Positions 8,077 to 17,982 of a DNA stretch of 20,174 bases are shown piece by piece. The notes beneath the pieces are model-generated. The model did not search any database, had not been told where the DNA came from, and saw nothing but the letters and a program-made list of their open reading frames with translations. Source of the stretch: Mycoplasmataceae bacterium (lineage in GTDB: Bacteria > Bacillota_I > Bacilli_A > Mycoplasmatales > Mycoplasmoidaceae); NCBI GenBank assembly GCA_020024755.1, contig JAHHTH010000010.1, positions 1 to 20,174 of the forward strand, written 5' to 3'. Made by a program: the position numbers and the translations under genes. Each line of letters starts with the position of its first letter. The stretch's first letter is position 1.

Positions 8077-8178
8077 AAAATTACCACAAGTTATACTCAA
8101 AATTACTACAAGTTTGGAAATTTAGCAGAAGTTTTTATTAAAAATTACTACAAGTTTTGTTTGAAATTACCATAAGTT
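8077..8178. repeat. Five-unit tandem array upstream of fic, about 22-bp period
   Basis: The core TTACYACAAGTT begins at 8081, 8103, 8122, 8145 and 8167, giving spacings of 22, 19, 23 and 22 bp. Units 2 and 4 are identical (TTACTACAAGTT). Units 1 and 5 both carry TTACC and are followed by AT. The central unit is the most degenerate (TTAGCAGAAGTT). The order is symmetrical, A-B-C-B-A. The period is close to two helical turns. It lies between the stop of the upstream minus-strand gene (8218) and the fic start. Confidence 0.9.
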
Positions 8179-8217
8179 ATGCTTAAACAGGCATGGTTTA
8201 TACAAAAGTCATTCTTT

Positions 8218-9057
8218 TTATTCATTAAACTTTTTATATATTAACTTTCTTAACATTTCTGAGAAAGCCCAAATCATTCAAGACTTCTTATACTCTTTCA
8301 TGATATTAGATAGTTCCTTTTCATCTTCACTTTTACATACCAAGGATAATGTTATACTTAGCATTTCTTCTAATGGAGTTGTACCTTCTCAACTATCGTA
8401 ATCATGTATATATCAATATTGTGTGTAGCACATTAATACATATTGATATACTATTAGTTTCTTTTCTAATATTTCCATTTCCTCTTCAAATAAAAAATAA
8501 TAAAGATCAGTGTAGTTGTATTCGTCAGTTGATATATTTTCTTCCATAAATTCGTCAAAATCAATAAATGAATCAATTTCTATATAATTCATTTTTGAGT
8601 ATCTTTCAACAAATTTAGCAAACTCCTCACAAAACTCCGGAAAGTCAGAAACATTTTTTAATTTACTTGTGTCTCTATCTTCATCTAAAAAATATCTTGC
8701 AAAACATTCTTGCTTTGAATCTGTATTTAAGAATAAATCAAAGGTTAATTTTGAATTTTTCAATTCTCTTACAGCAACCCAAACATTTTCTATACAGATA
8801 CCAGTATAAATTAATCTATTATGTTTTGTGTCTTTTAAAATTTCAGTATGATATTCTCCAAACCATTCGATGATGTTTTTATTTATTTTGCTTATTTTAT
8901 TATTGTTAGATCTATTTACAGACTCAATAACATCATCAATACAGTAATCTGTGCCATCTAAAAACAATTTAACCAATTCATTAGATGCGACAACATGAAT
9001 ATGTTCTCCATTTTTACAAACTAATTTTATACTTGCATCTTTTAGCATACTGCCCAT
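8218..9057 (-). CDS. Uncharacterised 279-aa protein, acidic, Trp/Tyr-rich C-terminus
   Basis: I do not recognise this family. The N-terminus (MGSMLKDASIKLVCKNGEHI) looks like a small beta-rich domain. From about residue 150 the chain is acidic and aromatic (DFDEFMEENISTDEYNYTDL, then YYFLFEEEMEILEKKL). The C-terminus contains WYIHDYDSWEG and a helical tail ending in LRKLIYKKFNE. No signal peptide or membrane segment is evident. The ATG at 9057 is preceded by AGGGG at 8-base spacing, a usable Shine-Dalgarno site, unlike the leaderless ATPases. Trp is coded three times by TGG (EWFGEY, VWVAV, IWAF) and three times by TGA, against almost only TGA in the ATPases; this may mark a recent arrival. 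It lies 84 bases after 9142-9828 on the same strand, so the two could be co-transcribed. Confidence 0.75.
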
Positions 9058-9141
9058 GATTATATCCCCTAACTCTGTTCCACCTTTGTTACATTTTAAT
9101 ATTATGACTTTCTTTATAAAATAATTAAATTGAATGAATAT

Positions 9142-9828
9142 TTATGAAATCAATTTTAGTATTTCATATAATTCTTTATTATTTGAACCACTTCATATTC
9201 CATATTTAGTGTTATAGCTTTTGTATATTGATTCTGATTCATATCTTATATTTCCAGCAATAACTTCTTTTCATTTTTTGATACACACTAAATATTGATC
9301 AAATCTATTGTATACAGTTTCTATAGTTTTAATCTTATATGGTTGCTTATATTGAATTCCAGAATATATATCATTTAACTCTGGAACAATATAATTAACT
9401 ACACCACCTAACCCCGGTAATTCGTTTGGATATTGATTGCTCGCTGGATATTCAACTATTTTGATATGCAATACTAGATGTTCAAGCAAGTCACAGTAAA
9501 CTAATCTCTCAGCTTTTTGAAAAGCAAATGGCCTATTTGCTGCATGTTCTTTTTCAGAAAGCATTATTGTTTTATCTTCATCAATGTGGTGTATGTATAA
9601 ACCCTCAGATGTTCTTTTGATTTTAGAATTAATAGTTCTAAATTGAGATGAAAAAAAATAATCACCTTCGGGTATCCCATATTTATTTTGAAGGAATTGA
9701 CAACATTGATCATAATTCATTAATAATAGCTTAAATACATCAGCGTCAGATGAATGCAATTGTGCATATGCATCAGCACCCATTCTATTTAATTCATTTA
9801 TTCAAGGTAAATAACTATTTATATCCAT
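9142..9828 (-). CDS. Putative HNH-like nuclease, 228 aa
   Basis: The middle of the protein carries IHHIDEDKTIMLS followed by QKAERLVYCDLLEHLVLHIKI. An early HH pair followed by a downstream EHL-LH helix is the kind of arrangement seen in HNH / beta-beta-alpha-metal nucleases, though I cannot name the subfamily. The segment before it (CCQFLQNKYG and RTINSKIKRTSEG) fits a leading helix and strand. The C-terminus is helical with a Trp encoded by TGA. I chose ATG 9828 rather than 9783 because the extra residues MDINSYLPWINELNR form a natural helix and a TATAAT lies 36 bases upstream; all three Trp codons are TGA. It diverges from the DUF262-helicase operon across 85 bases, which suggests linked function or regulation. 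The nuclease call is inference. Confidence 0.6.
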
Positions 9829-9913
9829 AGATTAATAATAACATTACTTTATGAAAAGTATTCATTATAGATGCTTATGTGCGATAATGAAAAATGGTAT
9901 GTAGGAGGATGAA
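9829..9913. promoter_or_regulatory. Divergent promoter region of the HNH-like gene and DUF262 operon
   Basis: On the minus strand TATAAT is at 9864-9869, giving a leader of about 30 bases to ATG 9828. On the plus strand GATAAT (9883-9888) is a candidate -10. AGGAGG at 9903-9908 is a strong Shine-Dalgarno site 5 bases before ATG 9914. The two promoters overlap back to back. Confidence 0.55.
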
Positions 9914-11722
9914 ATGAAAATTGAAAATACACTTGAAATTGAAACTAAAAATGTAAAAACATTTTTAAAAGATATACAAAATGGAATCATTACTATTCCA
10001 GATATACAAAGAGATCTAGTTTGAAAGCCTAGCCAAAAAAGAAAATTCCTTGCAACTATTAGAAATAAATATCCATATGGTGCAATCATATTAGCTAGAG
10101 CAGATAGTCAAAAGGAACTATTTATTATTGATGGGTTACAAAGAAGTACTACAATACTTTCTATTTACAAGAATTGTTATAAATATGCTGACGACTATAT
10201 AGATGAATTATTTGAATATTTTATGCAATCTGTTAAAAGTAGTTTTAGATTATTCTCATGTAAGATTGATTTAGAGTCAAACATAATACAATCTCAGATT
10301 AAACAATGCTTTATCGATAATTTCAAAGAATGACAAAAACAAAAAGAGATAACAAATGATTTTGGAGTAATATGTTTTAGTGAGAATGAAGATTTAAAGA
10401 AGTATGCTGCTTTATTCGAAGAGAAATTTAGAGAAACATATAGTCAATTTAAGAAAAGTCTATTTGATGAATTTACAGTTCAAACACAAATTTTTACAGG
10501 TGGTCATGAAGATATATCTGAAATATTTCAAAGAATTAATGAACAAGGAGTAAAACTATCTGAAACAGAAATTTGAAAAGCTAAATTATTTTCACATACA
10601 ATTCAAAACAAGAATTATCCTACAATTTTATCTTCTATGAAAAAATTTAAAGAATCTACAGGATTTGTTAAATTAAAAGAAGAATTCTTAAATGAAATAA
10701 AAAAAGATGATAATGAAGATAGATTATCGTACTTTGATATTTGATACTATGCTACATATAGTATTTTTGATAATAAGAACATTAAATATTCTGGTAAAGA
10801 TATACCTCCACTAATTAAATTAATTTTTGATAAAGATAAAGAGCAAATTTCAAATGAATGATTTAAGATTGTGAAGTTTATTGCACCATTATATATTCCA
10901 AACCAAAATGATTCATTGGATGTTCCAGAATTAGTTATTGAATATTTCAAAAATAATGGATCTGAAGCTGACTTTCAAAATATAATGAATTTACTAATTC
11001 AATCAATTAATGAGTTAAATAATTTATTCCCATATATCAAAGTAACTAAGATTATTAAGAAAACAAATAAAACTTTAACATGAGATTATGGAATAGTTCC
11101 TACAATATTATTGATTAGTACAATTTATAAATGTAAACTTCAAAACATTACTGAATATGACCCAAAATTAATTTATGGATCTATTATTGATTTAAATAGA
11201 AAAGATACATTTAGTTCAAGTACATTACAAAAAGCAATTAGTGTCTATAATAATAATTCAATGCTAGATAACATTGATTGAAATGAATTTTCTAATTTCC
11301 TAACTTATGGTGGTGATGGCGGAACTGAATCAAAAATAATTTACAACACATTTATTCCAATGTTAAGAATTGCAGGATTTAGCAAAATAGAAAATATTAG
11401 CTATTTTAACTTTATTGAAAGTGACAATATAGTAGGTATTAATGAAAGTAAAATATCATTTAGTAGAGATTATAGAAACTTCATCATAACACTTGATGAT
11501 ATCAAAAAAAATAGTAATCAATTAACAGCTGCTGATTATGAAAGAGATGTATTTTATATGTATTGTACAGATACACAACTAAAGAATGCATACATTGAAG
11601 TTGTAAGCAATGTTATTACTCAACAAAAAGATATTGATATTGAAACAGCAAAGGAAATTTTAGACTTAAGAAAACAAATAATTGATAATTTCATTTTCGA
11701 AAGAATAGTGCCTAATGAGTAA
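9914..11722 (+). CDS. DUF262 (GmrS/ParB-like) protein
   Basis: Protein of 602 aa. The N-terminal DUF262 domain shows IPDIQRDLVW at residues 28-37, YPYGAIIL at 53-60 and the signature DGLQRSTT at 73-80 (family form DGQQR-TT). The later segment QRINEQGVKLSETEIWKAKLF (206-226) matches the usual DUF262 follow-on in which an N-x-x-G turn is followed by the ELxKA-type helix. DUF262 is the fold of GmrS in the GmrSD restriction endonuclease and is related to ParB/Srx nucleotide-binding proteins. The C-terminal 350 residues are helical. I do not see the DUF1524 HNH-type nuclease that follows DUF262 in GmrSD, so cleavage may depend on a partner. TGA encodes many Trp residues. Strong Shine-Dalgarno upstream. 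It overlaps the helicase gene by 8 bases, implying translational coupling and a joint role, probably defence. Confidence 0.9.
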
Positions 11723-13724
11723 TTATGAAAATTTATTAAGTAAATTTATATCTAATAAGACAGAAATTCCATCTGCTTCCTTTCAATCTATAGAAAAGAA
11801 ACTAAATCAAATTACTGATATTATCAATAAAGATAATTCATTTAAAAATATATTGATCTATGGGCAAGTTCAATCAGGTAAGACTTTATTCTTCACATCC
11901 TTGATGATGAAATTGATTGAGCAAGACTCAAAATCAATTTTTATAGTTTTATCTAATAGTAATACAAGGCTAATGTTACAAACATATAATAGAGTTATTG
12001 ATGAATTTAAATTAGTTAATTCTGATGTAAATATTTTCTTATATGAAGACTATAAAAATAAAAATCAGATGATATTTAATAGTGAAAGTGATATTCCCAA
12101 TATCTTCTTTGCATTAAAACAAGAAGATCATCTAACAAATTTATTAGACTTATTAAAATCAAAATATCCAAATAGAAAAGTATTTATTATTGATGATGAA
12201 GCAGATGTTGCAGCTGTTCCAGAATTTGAATTTAAATTAGACTACAAGTCTATAAGTGAATTAGTTAAAAAAATAATATTAACTTTTGAAAGAAATGGTG
12301 TTGTATATTTTCCAATAACTGCTACTCCATTTGATAACTTAGCTATAGATGATAAATTATTAAAACCACAATATATTATTTGTTTGGAAAAAGCTAAAGG
12401 TTATTTTGGATTGAGTAAACTATCATATTTACTAAATTCATTTGATTATGATATCAATGTTAATGTTGCATCATTCATTGATAAAGAAAATAAATATTAT
12501 CTGCCACTAGAACTTATATATGCAATTATTACATTTTTAGTCCAATGATATGAAAGAACATTAAATAATAATCCTTATAAGCCAGTAATGTTAATTAATT
12601 ATGAATGGAAGATAGAATCTCAAGAAATAAGTTTGTCAGGTGTAACCATGTTAATTGATGATATTATAAATGGATTATGTGACGAGCAAGTACAGTACAT
12701 TTTAAACAAATATTACAATACAATCAATTTAACTGATCTTAAATGTTTCTTTAGCACTATAAATGAAAGTAACCTCATTATAAGAACATTAAATAATAGT
12801 ATCAATTCAAAGCAAAAAGAACATGATGTTTTGCTAGATCAATATAACAAAGACTATGCACAAATAATTATTGGATGTAACAAGGTTTCAAGAGGTGTTA
12901 CATTTAAAGATTTATCTCTCTGCTATTTGTACTCTGAAATTCCAATTAGACCTTTATCAATATTACTACAGCAAGCAAGATGATTTGGATATAGAAATAA
13001 TATAGAATCTAATTTGAAATTAGCAATTCCAGATTATTTTGAAGATTATTATATTCTTGCTTCCAATTACATCGAGTACCAAATGTATCTAATAAATAAC
13101 TCTTGTTCATTTAAAAACATTGAAGAATGTTTCCTAAATTTTAGTCATCCTGCACCATTCTTACTACAAACTGTTAAAAAGAATTATTCCGAAAAAGATT
13201 TTCATAGATCAATATGAACTGTTGCAATATCAATAAATAATAGCTATACAGAAGAAAAAATATTTGACTTATTTAATATGAATCAATTTAATTGAACTCT
13301 CAACAATGGCAATTTAGTATGTGAATTTAATTCGTTAGATCACTTATTAGAAGTCACTAATTTACAAGAAGAAGAACTTTATAGAAAGTTATACGATTTG
13401 ACTACTTTCGGAAGAACGTTCAATGAGAAACAGATTATCAAGAAAAATAAAAATAGAAAATGAATTATAAGATTAATAAATCATGACGGTGAAAAACAAA
13501 TTGCTTGTGATAGAAAAGCTATGCACTATGAAGATCTTAGAACCGCATATGAAGAAATATCAATTCATAACTACAATGATGAATTTAATGATGATTACTT
13601 CGAATATTTTACCTTGGATTTTATTAAACTAAGAATTTGAAAATATAACAATTACAAAGAAAAGAAAATAAGTAGTGAAGGAAATATTAAAACTGTTTTT
13701 AGAGCAGATTTTATCAACAAATAG
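11715..13724 (+). CDS. Z1-type superfamily II helicase/ATPase
   Basis: Protein of 669 aa. Walker A GQVQSGKT is at residues 50-57, Walker B/motif II IIDDEAD at 158-164, motif III-like ITATPF at 201-206, RGVTF around residue 393 and the motif VI-like QQARWFGYR ending just after 422. The WFGYR element and the DDEAD box are characteristic of the Z1 helicase superfamily, known from MORC/MutL-like ATPase restriction operons. C-terminal residues 430-669 show no motif I recognise. TGA Trp codons (WYERTL, RWFGYR, IWTVA, WTLNN, KWII, IWKYN) split it under the standard code. It starts inside the end of the DUF262 gene (ATGAGTAA overlap), so the two are one operon. The partner methylase or MORC-type ATPase of classical Z1 operons is absent. 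Stops of this gene and the convergent HNH gene are 9 bases apart. Confidence 0.9.
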
Positions 13725-13733
13725 AAATGATAG

Positions 13734-14711
13734 TTATTTCTTATAGATTTCTAATAATCTTTCTAAAGTAATATCAATTCCTACTTTAGACAATTCTTCT
13801 TTTCTATCATTAAATAACTTAGTAATAATAATTTTGTTATCTTTACCTTGGTGAATTCATCTATGACAGTTAGGACAAAGTGATACTATATTAGAATAGT
13901 GATCGATAGATTCTAGATTATTACATAATGGTATTAAGTGGTGTCCTTCAGTATAGTTGGTTCCATTTTTTCTCAAGAAAGTTTTGTGGGAGTTGTCATA
14001 TTCACACATATAATTTGCTTTTTGTAATGCATAAGCTCTTGCTTCTGAACTTCTTTCATAAGTTTTAACTTCACTATATGTAATCTTAATATTCTTGTTG
14101 ATAATGTCTTCTACTTCTTCAGTTATCTTGTTGTCTAATTGTTCTTGCATATTAAGATATTTAATATCAAGACATAATGGTTTGATTTCTTCCAATTTAT
14201 CTAATGTTTTACTAATCCACTCTTGATGTTTATTTTTGTCAGTATATCATACTCAAGATCTTTGACCTCAAGATCCTTCTAGTGTATTACTTGATGGCAG
14301 CATTTCAATAAATCTTAAATGAGTAGGAATTAAAAATCCATAGTAAGCATCACATGAAATATTGTACATAGATCCCCATTCAAATCTATTTTTATAATCC
14401 CTAGCATATATAGTGGCATTTTCATAAACACCAACTATCAATCATTTACTACTATTTGGTTCTTGTGCAAAGAAGATAACAGTTACACATTCAGCCTTTT
14501 TCCCATCATTATTCTTATCGATTCTGTCTAAATTAAATCCGCCATTATTTGATTTAGGTTCACAATATCCATAGTAGGTACAATTTTCTTCTAAGAAATT
14601 ATATTTTTCAAATTGCATGTCTCTATTGTTTCCGTAATGCGGTTCAAATTCAGGACCTGCATACTTTTCGTATCAATTAACTCTACAAAATAATACTTTA
14701 TCTTTGTTCAT
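13734..14711 (-). CDS. HNH endonuclease with unfamiliar N-terminal (possibly PUA/EVE-like) domain
   Basis: Protein of 325 aa. The C-terminal HNH domain reads YMCEYDNSHKTF, then GHHLIPL, then NIVSLCPNCHRWIHQG; the cysteines could hold a structural zinc and the HH/N/H residues the catalytic metal. The N-terminal 160 residues (LFCRVNWYEKYAGPEFEP, NLDRID, LIVGVYENATIYARDY) look like a separate beta-rich domain. In other restriction proteins a domain at this position reads modified bases, in the way of EVE/PUA-like or similar folds; that role is inference. Trp is coded by both TGA and TGG. ATG 14711 lies 6 bases after TAAAAT on the minus strand, so this gene is also probably leaderless. It is convergent with the Z1 helicase gene and divergent from hsdR, and may act alone as a modification-dependent nuclease. 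Confidence 0.85.
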
Positions 14712-14717
14712 GTATAT

Positions 14718-14746
14718 ATTTTATCAAGGAATATTACGATTCCTTA
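14718..14746 (-). promoter_or_regulatory. HNH gene promoter with embedded inverted repeat
   Basis: The minus strand carries TAAAAT (14718-14723) as -10. Between it and the -35 position lies an inverted repeat with 7-bp arms (14726-14732 AAGGAAT and 14739-14745 ATTCCTT) and a 6-base centre. An inverted repeat lying over the promoter spacer is a typical repressor site. Confidence 0.5.
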
Positions 14747-14836
14747 TATCAGCATAAAATCTATAGAACTAACCAATTAGAAATCATTTTGTCTTTTCAC
14801 TTAAAAAGTATCCTAAAAATATATAAATAGTTATGA

Positions 14837-14857
14837 ATTAATAATATAATTATTAAT
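14837..14857 (+). promoter_or_regulatory. hsdR promoter -10 within a 21-bp palindrome
   Basis: Arms ATTAATAAT (14837-14845) and ATTATTAAT (14849-14857) are perfect inverted repeats around a 3-base centre. TATAAT (14845-14850) sits inside. The predicted transcription start is near 14857, 12 bases before the hsdR ATG. No clear Shine-Dalgarno site is visible. The palindrome could bind a regulator of restriction, but it is all A/T and may be fortuitous. Confidence 0.45.
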
Positions 14858-14868
14858 AGTGATTTATC

Positions 14869-17800
14869 ATGATATTACAAGAAATAGAAGTAGAAGATCT
14901 AATCTGTGAAGTATTAGAAGAAATAGGATATAAAAAGCTGGATAGATTCAATGAGAATGACCTTCAGTTAGTAATTGACTATAAACTTCTTAAAGAAAAA
15001 CTAATGTTAATTAATTCAAATCTGCATGAAGACTACATTGATGCAGCTATCTTAAAAATAAAACGTTTAAATTATGCTAATGCAATGGAAGGTAATGTTG
15101 TTACACTTCAATGACTTAAGTCTGGTATACCAATTAAAATTGAAAAACACTCAATTAGAGAATTACCAGTTAGACTTATTGACTTTGAAAATATAGATAA
15201 CAATACATTTGGGTATATTAGACAATTTGAAATTGTAGAACATCAAAAGAAACAAATTCCTGATATTGTTATATTTATTAATGGATTACCATTATCTATC
15301 ATTGAATTAAAAGCTCCTGAAGCATTAGAAAAATTAGAAGATGCTTATAATCAAGTTAAAAACTATGCACATAGTCATTTAAATCTAATCTATTGAAATG
15401 TATTTTCATTAGTATCAAATGCATTCTTTACTAAATATGGACCAGTTACTTCGGACTTCTCTCATTGATATTCATGAAAAAGAATTAATGTAGATAGTAA
15501 TATTGAACAAGATATAGACTATCAAGAAAATGATAATCAAGCTTTAGACAACTATAGAAAAAATATAATTGGGATTTTCACAAAGGCAACTTTCCTTAAT
15601 ATTTTAGAACATTATATTTTCATTGCTAATTCTGGTCATAAGCAAATTAAATACGTTCCTGCATATCATCAATACTTTGCAGTAGAAAAAGCTATTAAAT
15701 CTATTGAGCATGCAAAATATGGTCGTGGTGGTGTAGTATGACATACACAAGGTTCTGGTAAATCAGTAACAATGTTATTCTTAGCTGCAAGAATTAGATC
15801 TTACTTTAAAGATAAGAACTATAAGATTATTTATGTAACAGATAGAAATGAGTTAGATGATCAATTATACAAAAGATTTTGCGAAGCATCTTCAACATAC
15901 TTATTCCAAGAACCAAAGAAGATTGAATCTCGAACTGCATTAAAAGATGTTTTATCAGATGATGATGACTTTGGGATTTACATGACTACAATTCAAAAGT
16001 TTACAGAAGACACAAGTGTTTTATCTAAAAAAGATAATGTAATCATAATTGCTGATGAAGCACATAGATCTCATAACAATGTAGAAACAGATTTTACTAT
16101 TAAAGAAAATGAAATTATTGAAAAAGAAGGATATGCAAAATATATTAGAGATGCATTCCCTAATGCAATCTTTTTAGGTTTTACTGGTACCCCATTAAGA
16201 GGTGATAAGAAAACTACTGATATATTTGGTGATTATATTGACACATATACAATGAATCAAGCTGTATTAGATTGTTCAACAGTGCCAATTCAATATGAAA
16301 AGAGAAAGATAAAAATATTTGCGGATGAAACTAAATTAAAAGAATTAGATGAAATCTATAATGAAGAAAAGAATGAATCTGATTCAGATTATATTAACAA
16401 TGCGAAATATGAACATATTAAAAAGAAATTAATGACAATGTCAAACTTATTATCTGATCCAGATGTGATTGAAAGAATTGTAAGAGACTTTTGACAACAC
16501 TATGATACAAGAAGTAGAGCTTTAAATGGTAAGGCAATGTTTGTCGCTTTTAATAGAGACATTGCTTTTGCAATTTATAAAGAAATGATTAAACAAAGAC
16601 CACAATGAGAAGAAAAGATTAAATTAGTTATTACAGGATCAAATAAAGATTCACCCGAAATGGCTAAATTAATACCAAACGAAGATCAAAAGAAAAAGTT
16701 AGCTTCAGAATTCAAGAAATCTGATTCTAATTTTAAAATTGCAATAGTAGTTGATATGTGATTAACTGGATTTGATGTTCCAGATTTAGACACACTTTAC
16801 TTATTCAAAATAATTAAGTGACATAACTTAATGCAAACTATCGCTAGAGTTAATAGAACATATAGAGAAGGAAATAAAGTTAAAGAAGATGGTCTTGTAG
16901 TTGATTACATGGGTATATGAAAACATATTGCTGAAGCTTTAAAGGATTATGCAAATGATACAAATGCTAAGTTTGATATTGAAGAAGTTAAAAAGGCTGT
17001 AATTGACAAGTCAATGTTACTTAAAAAGAAATTCTTTGATGGAAAAGGATTAGTGGAAGAATGAGTTGAAGGTAATAAGAGTCAAAAGTTTGAAGCATTG
17101 ATCAAGTCTGCTAATGTGATTATGAGTCTCGATAGTAATCAAAAAGATTTCTTCTTTAATGTGGTTTCTAGAATTGCAAGATGATACAAATTATGTTCTC
17201 AATCACTAGAACCAATTCATAAACTAGAAGCTCAATTATATATTATGATTAGAAACTTCATAAGAACTCAAAATGTTGAAGAAGCTATTGATGTTCAAAA
17301 AACAATTGAGAGATTAAAAGAAAAGATGAATGAAATCATTACAACTGGTGATGTAGAAATAAGTACAATCCAATTGGAATCAAGAAAAGATATTGCTTAT
17401 ATATCAATGCTGCTTGAAAAAGAAATTAAATTAATTAAAGAAGGACAAACTCCAGATGCAATTAAACTTAAATCATTAGAAAATGAATTAAAAAGCGAAA
17501 TTAAGAATTTTTCAAAGAGGAGTCCATTAAAAGCTCAAGAGTTATCAAAGGATTTAAAACATCTAGTTGAAAAATATGAATCTGATAAAAATCTAGAAGA
17601 GTTTATGACTGGATTATTTAAGATGAGTAAATATATTATTCAAGAAACTCAAGAGCTTGAAGAAATGGGTGGAGATACTGAATTACAAGCATTCTATTCA
17701 ATCTTAGCAAATGATCAATTTAGAACTAGAAATTATAGTTCAGAAATATTAAGAGAAATTGCTAGAGAAGTAATGAGCAAGGTTAAGGAATTAATTACAC

Positions 17801-17982
17801 CTCAATGATGAACAAATCCAGGATTAAGAGATAAGATTTCGAGCGAAATTAAAAAACTGTTATTAGTTAAATATAATTACCCGCCGAAAGATGCAACATC
17901 AGTGTCGAAAATATTAATAGATGAATTGAATGGATTGATAAAAGATAACAGAAGATATTTTATTCAGGAGGAAGATAGATAA
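14869..17982 (+). CDS. hsdR: Type I restriction enzyme, R (motor/nuclease) subunit
   Basis: Protein of 1037 aa, normal length for HsdR. The N-terminal nuclease has the PD-(D/E)XK signature D132 (IPDIVIF) with E146 and K148 (IELK). The SF2 translocase motor follows: Walker A QGSGKS at residues 294-299, the DEAH box at 396-399, TGTP at 439-442, the motif V segment MWLTGFDVPDLDTLYL and motif VI QTIARVNRTYR. The C-terminal helical region contacts the methyltransferase in this family. As part of the R2M2S1 complex it pulls in unmodified DNA using ATP and cuts at distance. Numerous TGA Trp codons, intact otherwise. Its TAA shares an A with the hsdM ATG (TAATG), so translation is coupled to hsdM. 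ATG 14869 gives the expected N-terminus. Confidence 0.97.
17966..17971 (+). promoter_or_regulatory. Shine-Dalgarno site of hsdM
   Basis: AGGAGG lies within the last codons of hsdR, 10 bases before the hsdM ATG at 17982. It decides the hsdM start and indicates internal ribosome recruitment in the hsdR-hsdM message. Confidence 0.75.

Noticed and set aside
8349..8873. Plus-strand open frames with Leu/Tyr-rich translations
   Set aside because: They are antisense to the 279-aa gene and have no ribosome site; composition is that of a reverse-strand shadow.
9865..10089. Minus-strand frame opposite the DUF262 start
   Set aside because: It covers the divergent promoter and the conserved DUF262 motifs on the other strand, so it is a shadow.
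10747..10950. Minus-strand 67-aa frame within the DUF262 gene
   Set aside because: Lies wholly opposite a continuous code-4 reading frame and has no start signal.
13723..13741. Possible terminator between Z1 and HNH genes (AGAAAT with ATTTCT)
   Set aside because: Only a 6-bp A/T-rich stem with a 7-base loop and no run of T; too weak to call.
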